From: an uncultured Eubacteriales bacterium
GTDB taxonomy: Bacteria > Bacillota > Clostridia > Lachnospirales > Lachnospiraceae
Assembly (NCBI GenBank): GCA_900314885.1
Contig: OMWY01000011.1
Span: 16,558-80,557, forward strand
Reading direction: 5' to 3'
Length of the DNA stretch: 64,000 bases
A model generated the notes under the pieces. That model saw only the letters and a program-made list of their open reading frames with translations, was not told the DNA's origin and searched no databases. This document shows, piece after piece, positions 48,929-57,394 of this stretch. The stretch's first letter is position 1. Each line of letters starts with the position of its first letter. Position numbers and translations under genes: made by a program.

Positions 48929-49594
48929 TTAAAGCTCCATCTCGTCCTTCTTAGGTCTTCGAAGCATTACAGTTAAGTTTCCATTTCTCGTTCTGATCTC
49001 GTCGATCATTTTCTTCTCCGTTCCCGGAGTCTTTACTTTTACATTATATGTAAGTTCAAAAAGAGAACCCATGTTAGCTGTCTTTACCTGGGTGAGATCA
49101 TGTTTCACAAGGTATTTCTCAAAAATATCATCATAAATCTCTTCATAATCCTGGTCCTCAGGGATTGTAATCTTTAATTCTCTTATCGAAGTGTCATCTT
49201 CAGCAAAATGACTTACTGAGAGAATGAAGAACACAGCTCCGGCAATTGCGGCAAATACAACCGCGTATCCTATATATCCCATGCCGGTCGCAAGCCCTAT
49301 GGCCATTGTAAAGAATACCGCGGTAATTTCCTTGCTATTTCCCGGCTGGCTTCTGAATCTTATAAGGCTGAAGGCTCCCATAACCGCCACGCCTGCGCCT
49401 ATATTTCCATTTACCATCATGATTACTATTTCAACAAGCATTGGCATGATGGCAAGTGATACCGCGAAATTCTTCGAGCACTCGGTTGTTTTTGCGTAAA
49501 CCGCGGCGAAAATGTTTCCTAAAATGAGACTTGCAAGAGTGCACATGAGTAGACTTTCGATTGTTACACTCCCATTAATTACGCTGTTAAACAT
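48929..49594 (-). CDS. DUF4956 membrane protein
   Basis: The 221-residue product has four membrane segments in the first half (about residues 10-130, with SLILGNIFAAVYA, FSLIRFRSQPGNSKEITAVFF and GLATGMGYIGYAV), followed by a soluble C-terminal domain with EDQDYEEIYDDIFEKYLV and a basic-acidic end. This matches DUF4956, often next to VTC-domain genes. The ATG at 49594 follows GGAAGTG and starts 14 bases after the VTC-gene stop. It could be the membrane partner of the VTC enzyme. Confidence 0.88.
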   Translation of the reverse strand: MFNSVINGSVTIESLLMCTLASLILGNIFAAVYAKTTECSKNFAVSLAIMPMLVEIVIMMVNGNIGAGVAVMGAFSLIRFRSQPGNSKEITAVFFTMAIGLATGMGYIGYAVVFAAIAGAVFFILSVSHFAEDDTSIRELKITIPEDQDYEEIYDDIFEKYLVKHDLTQVKTANMGSLFELTYNVKVKTPGTEKKMIDEIRTRNGNLTVMLRRPKKDEMEL

Positions 49595-49608
49595 AAAATC
49601 ACTTCCTT

Positions 49609-50394
49609 TCAACCTAGCCTTGCGGCTGTTAATGCGTTCACTTCTAATCTATCCAGATCATCCTCTGTGACAGGATAAGGATTTTCTTTCATTCTTGCCT
49701 TAAAAATGTCACGCCCGATATTCTTATAGATGGCTCCGTATTTTGAAAATGAAACCGGGTAAATTTGTAAGTCATTAAGAATACTTGCCATCCAAAGAGG
49801 GAAGGCACCGGGAACCTTTATTTCAAGAAGGTAACGCCTGTCTTCGAATACTCTCTTTCCGGAATCCCCATCTTCAAGGTAGAGATCATTTTCACGATAA
49901 CGGATATCCTTATCGATGGTAGCTCTGAAGGATGGGTCCTCATTTCCTACGTAAGCCGTCCTGTCATAAGCTATAAAGAGCTTAGGCTCGGGATTGTAAA
50001 ATTTTAGGAAGTACTCTATTTCCCGAATGATCTGTGAATCCTCCGATGGCTTAATCCTATGGTAAAGAAATCCTTCGGCCTCCGAAAGATTCATGACTGC
50101 CCTTCTCTTATAGACGATTCCGTCATATTTCTTCTTGATCTCCGTAAATACCTTGTCTTCCTTAGCAGGTATTCCGTAGCTCCTAAGTCTTAGCTTTTCT
50201 TTATAGACAGGCGCTTCGATCGAGCTTCTTATGAGGTCATAATCTCTGTTATCGAAGTAAATGTTCATAATGGTTGTCATTCCATAGGCGTCAGCCTTCA
50301 TGTAATCGGCTGTCCTTTTAAGGAACTCTTCCTTCTGTGCCTCAGTCATGAAATATTTCTTCTCGAACCTCTTAAATACTGTTATATCGCTCAT
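49609..50394 (-). CDS. VTC-domain polyphosphate polymerase-like protein
   Basis: VTC-domain proteins (CYTH superfamily) of yeast make polyphosphate; bacterial relatives are poorly studied. The 261-residue product follows the tunnel-fold pattern: FEKKYFM at the start, IYFDNRDYDLIRSSIEAPVYKEKLRLRSYG (starting about residue 45), EIKKKYDGIVYKRRAV, DRTAYVG, RATIDKDIRYR, YLLEIKVPGAFPLWM and SFSKYGAIYKN near the end. The basic and acidic residues that line the tunnel are present. The start at 50394 follows AGGTG. It heads a three-gene unit with DUF4956 and the Cthe_2159-type lipoprotein. Confidence 0.88.
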   Translation of the reverse strand: MSDITVFKRFEKKYFMTEAQKEEFLKRTADYMKADAYGMTTIMNIYFDNRDYDLIRSSIEAPVYKEKLRLRSYGIPAKEDKVFTEIKKKYDGIVYKRRAVMNLSEAEGFLYHRIKPSEDSQIIREIEYFLKFYNPEPKLFIAYDRTAYVGNEDPSFRATIDKDIRYRENDLYLEDGDSGKRVFEDRRYLLEIKVPGAFPLWMASILNDLQIYPVSFSKYGAIYKNIGRDIFKARMKENPYPVTEDDLDRLEVNALTAARLG

Positions 50395-50422
50395 ATTTAT
50401 CACCTGCCCCCCTGTTGTGTAG

Positions 50423-50567
50423 AAGAAATTCAGCAGAGCTGAATTTCTTAGAAAAGAAGCCGATCGATTTTCGTTCCTTCGGACGAAAATCGCGGGTCAC
50501 ATTGCTACGTAATGTGACATTTCACGTTTCGATACACTCATGAAAAATCTTTGTTTTTAGTGTATCG
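50423..50567. repeat. Composite hairpin repeat, inverted relative of the one at 22.3 kb
   Basis: The hairpins are 50423-50434 with 50438-50449 (12-bp stem with AAATTCAGC core, loop AGA), 50465-50477 with 50481-50492 (one bulged T, CGATTTTCG core) and 50496-50505 with 50509-50518 (GTCACATTGC core, one mismatch). A fourth pair, 50530-50538 with 50559-50567, follows. Read on the minus strand, the first three have the same order and similar cores as 22300-22387. It lies between the VTC gene and the next plus-strand gene. Confidence 0.78.
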
Positions 50568-50571
50568 TGTC

Positions 50572-50600
50572 TTGTATTTGTTTAATTTGTATGATATGAT
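50572..50600 (+). promoter_or_regulatory. Promoter of the acidic hypothetical protein gene
   Basis: TTGTAT (50572-50577) and TATGAT (50595-50600) are spaced by 17 bases. Confidence 0.65.
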
Positions 50601-50656
50601 AATAAAAGAATTTTGTGTGCGTGAAATGTAAAATCTGTGAAAAGGAGGTGAACTTT

Positions 50657-51082
50657 ATGACCGAGGACTTTGTACGAGAACTGGAGCCCTTCGATAATCT
50701 GAAAGACCCTACAAATACTATATATGACCATCTTCCTTATGTTAAGGATATAACCCTTCCGGGGATTGATAAGATTCAGGTTGATTCCGGAAATGTTGTG
50801 AAGTTCTATGCTCAGGAGAATGCTGAGCCCTATGTGATAGATACTAATAATAAGCAGATAGAATTAATAGAGGCAAACGCCGCGAGAGATGAGGCTATGA
50901 TCTCAGAAAAAGTAGCGAGAACTCCTGACGCCGAGCTTGATACCGGTTCTGCAGTAGATGAGGCGTCCGGTGAGGCTGTGGCTTCTGAGGAGATAAAGCC
51001 TGAAGCTCCGGCTGCCGAGCAGACGAACTCCTTCGCCAATGTGAACGAGGATGACGATGACTTCTCCTTCTTGAATGACTGA
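50657..51082 (+). CDS. Small acidic conserved hypothetical protein
   Basis: The 141-residue product has no signal peptide or membrane segment. The N-terminal 80 residues are mixed and the C-terminal 60 rich in Glu, Ala, Asp and Ser, ending in NEDDDDFSFLND. The ATG at 50657 has a very strong AAAGGAGGTGA Shine-Dalgarno, and the gene has its own promoter and terminator, so it is probably well expressed. No family recognised. Confidence 0.7.
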   Translation: MTEDFVRELEPFDNLKDPTNTIYDHLPYVKDITLPGIDKIQVDSGNVVKFYAQENAEPYVIDTNNKQIELIEANAARDEAMISEKVARTPDAELDTGSAVDEASGEAVASEEIKPEAPAAEQTNSFANVNEDDDDFSFLND

Positions 51083-51086
51083 TTTA

Positions 51087-51134
51087 GAAAAAAAAAACGG
51101 AGCCACATAGTTTATAAATGGCTCCGTTTTTTTT
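51087..51134. terminator. Terminator after the acidic hypothetical gene
   Basis: A 9-bp core stem (51097-51105 with 51119-51127), extended by A/T runs, is followed by eight T residues on the plus strand. Confidence 0.9.
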
Positions 51135-51307
51135 CGCTTAATGCGATTTATCGTGTAAGATAGCTTTCGCAGCGTAAATGAATAATACAACCTGGCCATG
51201 TTTTTCTTAAATTTAACATTTCCATGATTTCGAATTTTACAATACTTTGATAACATGATTTGCGGAACACAAAAAAATACATTTCACTTAGAAAGTGGGA
51301 GGAAACA

Positions 51308-52870
51308 ATGTTAACTAAGAAAAAGATTGCGAACGTCTGTCTCGTACTCACAGCAGTGACAGCCATTTCCGGCATGTCAGTCGCTGCCTCAACTTCACAC
51401 TACGCTGATTCATCAAGCATCGTAAGCGATAGCGAATTTGCGCAGGCTAAAAAGGACTGGGAGACAGTATCAGCTGACTTCACAAAGGTTTCTATCGAAC
51501 CGGGTAAGACTGAGAAACAGCTCAACTTCGCATGGATGACCGAAAAGAGTGACAAGAACGCAGCAGTGGTTTACTTTGGTACAAATAAAAAGAAACTAAA
51601 GAAGTATACAGGTAAATTTACAGATGCTGATTCTACTCTTACAGGCGGGGTGGATTACGTATCAAATAAGGTTACCGTAAAAGGTATAAAGCCTAATAAG
51701 ACCTACTACTACCAGGTAGAAAAGAACGGTGTCAAGAGTGAAATAAAGACATACAAGTCTCAGAGCAACAAGGATGTCAAGATTCTCTTTGTAGGTGACC
51801 CACAGATAGGCGCTTCTAAGGGTCAGACCCAGAATGGCAATAAGCTTGTAAATGAGAGCGGTGCCGCTAATACCGCTGCTCTTAACGATAGTATCGCATG
51901 GGACAGAACCCTTGATATAGCTTATAAAGAAAATCCTGACCTCAACTTCATCATCTCCGCAGGTGACCAGGTAAACAAAACCGGTAAACCAAAGGAAGAG
52001 GAATTCGCAGGATACCTTAACGCTTCAGCATTAAGCTCACTTCCTGTAGCTACAACAATCGGAAATCATGATTCACTCTGCTCCGATTATTCAGCTCATT
52101 TCTTTACGCCAAACTCAACTAATTATGGTAAAACACAGGCCGGCGGTGACTATTATTACAGCTACGGAGATGCTCTCTTCATAGTATTAAATACAAATAA
52201 TTACAACGTCGCTGAGCATAAGAAGGCTATCGCCAAGGCTGTCAAATCTGATAAGGACGCTAAGTGGAGAATCGTTACGATTCATCAGGATATCTATGGC
52301 TCAGGCAAGGATCATTCTGAGACAGATGGTATGATACTTCGTACCCAGCTCACTCCTGTATTAGATAAGTATGATATCGATGTAGTTCTTCAGGGACATG
52401 ATCATAGCTACAGCCGCTCCAAGATGCTTCACAGCGACGGACGTACACATGATTCCTATGAATTCCAGCTAAATGCCGATAAGACTGATTATGACTGGAG
52501 CAACGCATTTGATACGACTACAAATACTAAGATTGGTCTTTATCCTGATGAGACAGACGCTGAAGGTCAGGCTGCTCTTAAGGATTTCAGAACCGATACA
52601 GGCTGCTACTGCCTCAATGACGTTCAGGGTAACAAGGTTGTCAATCCCTACGGAACACTTTACATGACATCCAATTCAGCTTCAGGTTCCAAGTACTATG
52701 AGCTTACTCCTGTACAGCAGGATTTCATAGCTGAAAGATCTCAGAACTGGCTTCCAAGCTACTCTGTAATAGAAATTACAGCGAACAAGTTCGTCATTGA
52801 TACATATCAGATCAAGGATGACGGAACAACCGAGAAGATTGATGATACATTTACAATTGAGAAGAAATAA
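51308..52870 (+). CDS. Secreted metallophosphoesterase of the purple acid phosphatase type
   Basis: The 520-residue product has a signal peptide (about residues 1-28, ending SVAAS), an N-terminal fibronectin-like domain typical of purple acid phosphatases (about 45-150), and the metallophosphoesterase domain: GDPQIG (about 163), SAGDQVNKTG (about 218), GNHDS (about 251), VTIHQDIYG and QGHDHSYSRS (about 360). The metal ligands are present. It probably removes phosphate from extracellular substrates. The ATG at 51308 follows GGGAGGAAAC. It is followed five bases later by the YibE/F gene. Confidence 0.9.
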   Translation: MLTKKKIANVCLVLTAVTAISGMSVAASTSHYADSSSIVSDSEFAQAKKDWETVSADFTKVSIEPGKTEKQLNFAWMTEKSDKNAAVVYFGTNKKKLKKYTGKFTDADSTLTGGVDYVSNKVTVKGIKPNKTYYYQVEKNGVKSEIKTYKSQSNKDVKILFVGDPQIGASKGQTQNGNKLVNESGAANTAALNDSIAWDRTLDIAYKENPDLNFIISAGDQVNKTGKPKEEEFAGYLNASALSSLPVATTIGNHDSLCSDYSAHFFTPNSTNYGKTQAGGDYYYSYGDALFIVLNTNNYNVAEHKKAIAKAVKSDKDAKWRIVTIHQDIYGSGKDHSETDGMILRTQLTPVLDKYDIDVVLQGHDHSYSRSKMLHSDGRTHDSYEFQLNADKTDYDWSNAFDTTTNTKIGLYPDETDAEGQAALKDFRTDTGCYCLNDVQGNKVVNPYGTLYMTSNSASGSKYYELTPVQQDFIAERSQNWLPSYSVIEITANKFVIDTYQIKDDGTTEKIDDTFTIEKK

Positions 52871-52875
52871 TTTAC

Positions 52876-54000
52876 ATGAAGAAAAAAATACTTAATCTGC
52901 TTGTCAGATGGGGAATCCCTTTGGGGTTCCTCATCGTTTTTGTGTGCTTTGTGGTATGGGTAAATATGGCGAACAAGACTACCCTTATAAACACCACGGG
53001 GCAGACATTTGAAAAAGGAATTGTCACTCAGATAATAAGCGATAACCTTACAGAGAACGGAACAAGAGTCGGCGAACAAAAGGTAAAGGTTAAAATGACA
53101 ACAGGCGAAAAAAAGGGCGAAGAATTTGAAACAACCAGTTCTTCGGGCTTCCTCTTTGGCGCAGCCTGCAAAGTAGGAATGCGTGTCATTGTAATTCAGT
53201 CCGTAGCCGGTGATTCAGTTGTTACGACAGTATACTCACAGGATAGGGAATACGTTATTTATATTTTCGCGGGCTTATATCTGCTTGCGCTGATTGTAAT
53301 AGGTGGAATACAGGGACTAAAAGGCGCCATTGGACTTATTTTCACCTTTTTTGCGATGATATTTGTGGAGGTTCCAATGGTTTACAGGGGATATTCAGCA
53401 ATAGGCACAGCGATATTCCTCTGCTTCATAACTACACTTGTCACCATGTATTTAATAGGCGGGGCAACTATGAAGACCCTTGTCGCGACCTTCGGCTCTG
53501 TGACGGGTGTGGTTCTAGCCTTTTCCTGCGCAAAGCTCTTCTCTCTCGCTTCAGGGATTACGGGGTGGAATGTATCAAATATAGAAAATCTCCTGACATT
53601 ATGGAATTCAAATGGAATACAGGTTGGGGACCTGCTGTTTTCGGGAATTTTGATTTCAAGCTTGGGAGCTGTTATGGATGTCGCTATGTCTGCGGCCTCC
53701 GCTATGTCAGAGGTTGTAAGACAAAATCCCACCATATCAAGGCACGAACTCTTTAAATCAGGAATGCGAGTCGGCAGAGATATGATGGGAACTGATTCTA
53801 ATACACTTATATTGGCTTTCGCCGGTGGAAGCCTTGCGGAGCTGTTCCTCGATTACGCTTACGCTCTGCCTTACAGGCAGATAATTAATTCAAATAATAT
53901 CGGCATCGCTATAATGCAGGGCTTAGGTGGCAGCTTCGGTGTGGTACTGTCCGTGCCGGTGACCGTGTTTATTGGGAGTCTGCTTCTCTCTAAAGATTAA
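52876..54000 (+). CDS. YibE/F-family membrane protein
   Basis: The 374-residue product has an N-terminal membrane segment (about 9-30), a soluble beta-rich part (about 35-125) and seven or eight membrane segments after it, with DVAMSAASAMSEVVRQNP (starting about 263) and FAGGSLAELFLDYA. These match the YibE/F family, whose function is not established. It shares an operon with the secreted phosphatase before it. A large hairpin begins right after its stop codon. Confidence 0.88.
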   Translation: MKKKILNLLVRWGIPLGFLIVFVCFVVWVNMANKTTLINTTGQTFEKGIVTQIISDNLTENGTRVGEQKVKVKMTTGEKKGEEFETTSSSGFLFGAACKVGMRVIVIQSVAGDSVVTTVYSQDREYVIYIFAGLYLLALIVIGGIQGLKGAIGLIFTFFAMIFVEVPMVYRGYSAIGTAIFLCFITTLVTMYLIGGATMKTLVATFGSVTGVVLAFSCAKLFSLASGITGWNVSNIENLLTLWNSNGIQVGDLLFSGILISSLGAVMDVAMSAASAMSEVVRQNPTISRHELFKSGMRVGRDMMGTDSNTLILAFAGGSLAELFLDYAYALPYRQIINSNNIGIAIMQGLGGSFGVVLSVPVTVFIGSLLLSKD

Positions 54001-54005
54001 TACCC

Positions 54006-54068
54006 GTGCCTGGTACCAAAATAATTTTCATAAACTAACGTTTATGAAAATTTTATGGGACCAGGCAC
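54006..54068. repeat. Long 29-30 bp hairpin with GTGCCTGGT ends
   Basis: The arms 54006-54035 and 54040-54068 are nearly perfect complements and end in GTGCCTGGT/ACCAGGCAC. The centre is A/T-rich with a 4-base loop. It may act as a terminator for the YibE/F gene, but the stem is much longer than needed and its ends resemble REP-type repeats. Confidence 0.75.
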
Positions 54069-54089
54069 TTGCTTAGCCGTTAAAATCGC

Positions 54090-54160
54090 GGGACATACTC
54101 AGCTTAAACAGTTATTAACGAGCAAAGCGAAGTTAATGAATGTTTATGCTGGTGTGTCCC
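54090..54160. repeat. Second long hairpin with GGGACATAC ends
   Basis: Arms 54090-54119 and 54132-54160 are near-complementary with a few mismatches; the ends read GGGACATAC and GTGTGTCCC. It sits three bases from the stop of the SNF2-type helicase gene. The ends match those of the hairpin at 61742-61802, whose stem differs. Confidence 0.75.
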
Positions 54161-54163
54161 CGT

Positions 54164-57100
54164 TCATTGATAAGAGAATAGGTCTTCGACCTCTTCGCGG
54201 GTGAGCTTGTTGAGGAAGACTTCGCCTGCTTTGATTACCGAGTCGGCGAGGTCCTTCTTCCTCTCCTGAAGCTTGTAGATCTTCTCTTCTATGGTACCCT
54301 TAGTGATAAGCTTGATAACGCTTACATTCTTTTCCTGGCCGATACGATATACACGGTCAGTGGCCTGCTCTTCTACCGCAGGATTCCACCAAGGATCGTA
54401 ATGAATTACCATGTCGGCTCCTGTGAGATTAAGACCTGTGCCGCCTGCCTTGAGACTGATCAGATATACATCTCTTTCACCCGAGTTAAAGGTCTTGACA
54501 TCCTCAAGTCGTTGCTTAGCCGGAGTCTGACCATCAAGGTAGAAATAGCTTATCTTCTGCTCCTTCAGCTCATTTTCAATAAGATGAAGCATCGAAGTGA
54601 ACTGAGAAAATACGAGTATGCGGTGACCGTTCTCTATACCGTTTATAAGGAGCTGGGTAAGAAGGGTAAGCTTTCCCGATCCACCGTCGTAATTTTCGAT
54701 AAACGTCGATGGGTGGCAGCATATCTGACGAAGCCTCGTGAGACTCGCGAGAATCATCATGCGGCTCTTCTCGAAACCATTCTTATCAATTTCGGTATCG
54801 ATTTCCTTCTTCATATTCTCAAGATATGACAGATATACTTCCTTCTGCTCATCAGTCATATCCGTAACCATCTTCTGCTCGGTCTTATCAGGAAGCTCCT
54901 TAAGCACATCCTTCTTCATACGACGAAGGATAAATGGTTTGATGTGGAAATTAAGCTGGGCAAGAGCGTTCTTGTCATCCATACGCATTACAGGCTTCTC
55001 ATATAGATTTACGAACTTTGAATGCGTATATAGGTATCCCGGCATCAGGAAATCAAATATGCTCCAAAGCTCGGACAGATTATTTTCTATAGGCGTACCT
55101 GTAAGGGCGAACCTGTGCTCAGCGCTAAGCAGCTTAACGGCTTTTGCGTTCTGGCTGTTAGGGTTCTTAATAAACTGGGCCTCATCAAGAAATACGGAAT
55201 TAAAATTCTCCTTTGAGAGAAAATCAATATCCCTTCTTAAAATTGGATAAGACACAATAACTATATCATAGCCTTTAGCGTCATTTATCTGGTTATGGCG
55301 ATCATCAGGATTGCCCGAAATTATTACCGTCTTTAAATCAGGCGCGAAGTTCTCTATCTCATCCTGCCAGTTATAGACAAGAGATGATGGGCAGACAACG
55401 AGACTGACGCTTCCTTCTACAGTCCTCTTAACATATGACAGATAAATGATGGTCTGAAGCGTTTTGCCAAGACCCATATCATCAGCAAGAATACCCGCGA
55501 GACGGTGTCTTGCGAGAGATGCAAGCCATCTGAAGCCTGCCTCCTGATATGGACGAACATCAGCGTTAATATCATCAGGCATAGCTATATCGAGGTTTTC
55601 AGGATGGTCAATCTCATCTATCAGCTGCTTCACGGACGCATCCATCTCAAGCTTATATACGCCATCCTTCATAGCCTGATTGAGGTAGAAAGCGTAATCG
55701 ATGCTTGTAATCAATGTACCGTCTTTTATATGCTTGTCATCAATATTTCCGATTCTGTTAAGAAGCTCGGTAACCTTAGACAGGTCGCCGCCGGAAAGAT
55801 CAAGGAAGCTTCCATTTTTAAGACGGAAAAACTTCTTCTTTATTTTCAGCGAGCTGAATAATTCTTTTAACTCCTCATCGGTTACATCCTCAAATTCGAA
55901 GCCGACCTCTAGAAGATTATTTGAACTCTCAATTCGTACTGATGTATTAAGTAGCTTCGGAGCGTTAATCTTAATATTCCGGAACGAATCCGAATAAAAC
56001 AGCTCATATTTTTCCGATAAATCGTTTAAGCCCTGGGACAAAAATTCATATATTTTTGTCTCATCTGTCAGATAAAAATATTTGTCATTCCTTACGAAGC
56101 CGTATGTCTCTATTTCCTCAAAGCACGCCTGCTCTCTTGACGGCTGTCGTACGATAATTACCTTAGAATCAGGTATAACGTCAAAAGGATTAAATTTATA
56201 ATCTCCATACTGGGCGATTACCTGTAGCTTAAGTCCGGTACCTTCTGTATCAAGATAAACAGAGAATTTCGCATCCTCCGTAATATAATTATCCTTAAGA
56301 GAATCAGGAATCGTAAGTGAAAATGTCTCCTGAATTCTCGGCAGCACTGACTTAAGGAACCTATCCTTCTCTTCGCCCTCAAAGGTAAGCGCATACTCGG
56401 AATCATTGTCAAGGCTGTGATAGAAAGGCAGGAAATGTCTTGTAAATATTTTTCCCGGGTGATAGACTACCCCATCATAGAAAAACATTTTCCCTTTTTC
56501 ATCAAGAGGAATAATTCTGTTATCATCCCATGACAAAACTATAGAGTCATCATCATCTGATAAATTAAGATAAAAATTAATATCAGGTTTTTCGTCTCGG
56601 AAAATAACATTTTCAAAGGCTTCCTTACCGTAATCAAGCTTAAACGCCATATTTTCAGTAAGGCGCATAAGCCTTAGAAGCATGTGTCGGTCCATATATA
56701 ATTCCGACTTGTTAAATACACCGGATATATTACCCTTGCCGGTCATTTCCTGTATATCATATATTTCCGTTAAAAATTCGAGAATACGGTCGGAGTCCTT
56801 ATCAAATCTGCTCTCTCCCGGGAAATAATTAAAATCCTTGCCCAGAGTAATACTTCTTCCTTCCACATAATCGCCAAGGAATTTTCGTATATTTTGTACC
56901 TTATACATGCGGGTACTGCCGGCGTTAAGAGAGATAGCAGCTTTAACGGAATTATCGACCTTAAGCATGGATGGAATCCTGACCTCAAGTTCTATGTGAA
57001 ATATCTCACCGAGACCTGAAAGATAATCCATCTTGTCAAAATAGTCGAGTATCTGTGTTATTTTCCTCTTGGTGCCTGACTTGATCCCGTCCGTCCTGTT

Positions 57101-57394
57101 CCTCTCGCGATAATCCGCGACAAAAAGAAGTGTCGCGACCACGTGCTTGCAGGCTCCATCGTGCTTTGCCGCTGACGGACAGTTGCAACGATATTTTATA
57201 TGTTCAGGATTGGTAATATCCACATCAACCGTATATTCGCTCTTTCCCTGGATAGTAGCGCGATAATGCTCACGGCTACGTGATTTTGCGATAGTTCTTA
57301 TCGCTTTATTGCTGTAATATCTAAGTCCACGCTGATAAACGATATCATCTACAGCGAGATTTTTTATCATATTTCTGGTAAGTTCGTAATCCAT
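54164..57394 (-). CDS. SWIM zinc-finger SNF2-family helicase
   Basis: SNF2 enzymes are DNA translocases powered by ATP; bacterial members act in transcription recycling or defence and repair. The 1076-residue product has an N-terminal SWIM finger (YRCNCPSAAKHDGACKHVV, starting about 68), a SNF2-associated region (about 120-600), the helicase core with DMGLGKTLQT (about 640), DEAQF (about 736), LTGTPIENNLSELWSI, and the C-terminal QFTSMLHLI and DRVYRIGQEKNV. It starts directly after trkH (no intergenic base), so it belongs to the trkA-trkH operon. No neighbouring restriction or methylase gene was found. Confidence 0.92.
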   Translation of the reverse strand: MDYELTRNMIKNLAVDDIVYQRGLRYYSNKAIRTIAKSRSREHYRATIQGKSEYTVDVDITNPEHIKYRCNCPSAAKHDGACKHVVATLLFVADYRERNRTDGIKSGTKRKITQILDYFDKMDYLSGLGEIFHIELEVRIPSMLKVDNSVKAAISLNAGSTRMYKVQNIRKFLGDYVEGRSITLGKDFNYFPGESRFDKDSDRILEFLTEIYDIQEMTGKGNISGVFNKSELYMDRHMLLRLMRLTENMAFKLDYGKEAFENVIFRDEKPDINFYLNLSDDDDSIVLSWDDNRIIPLDEKGKMFFYDGVVYHPGKIFTRHFLPFYHSLDNDSEYALTFEGEEKDRFLKSVLPRIQETFSLTIPDSLKDNYITEDAKFSVYLDTEGTGLKLQVIAQYGDYKFNPFDVIPDSKVIIVRQPSREQACFEEIETYGFVRNDKYFYLTDETKIYEFLSQGLNDLSEKYELFYSDSFRNIKINAPKLLNTSVRIESSNNLLEVGFEFEDVTDEELKELFSSLKIKKKFFRLKNGSFLDLSGGDLSKVTELLNRIGNIDDKHIKDGTLITSIDYAFYLNQAMKDGVYKLEMDASVKQLIDEIDHPENLDIAMPDDINADVRPYQEAGFRWLASLARHRLAGILADDMGLGKTLQTIIYLSYVKRTVEGSVSLVVCPSSLVYNWQDEIENFAPDLKTVIISGNPDDRHNQINDAKGYDIVIVSYPILRRDIDFLSKENFNSVFLDEAQFIKNPNSQNAKAVKLLSAEHRFALTGTPIENNLSELWSIFDFLMPGYLYTHSKFVNLYEKPVMRMDDKNALAQLNFHIKPFILRRMKKDVLKELPDKTEQKMVTDMTDEQKEVYLSYLENMKKEIDTEIDKNGFEKSRMMILASLTRLRQICCHPSTFIENYDGGSGKLTLLTQLLINGIENGHRILVFSQFTSMLHLIENELKEQKISYFYLDGQTPAKQRLEDVKTFNSGERDVYLISLKAGGTGLNLTGADMVIHYDPWWNPAVEEQATDRVYRIGQEKNVSVIKLITKGTIEEKIYKLQERKKDLADSVIKAGEVFLNKLTREEVEDLFSYQ

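Noticed and set aside
54164..57394. Part of a DISARM-like or other SNF2-containing defence island
   Set aside because: No methylase, nuclease or other defence gene is nearby; the helicase gene is directly coupled to potassium-uptake genes.
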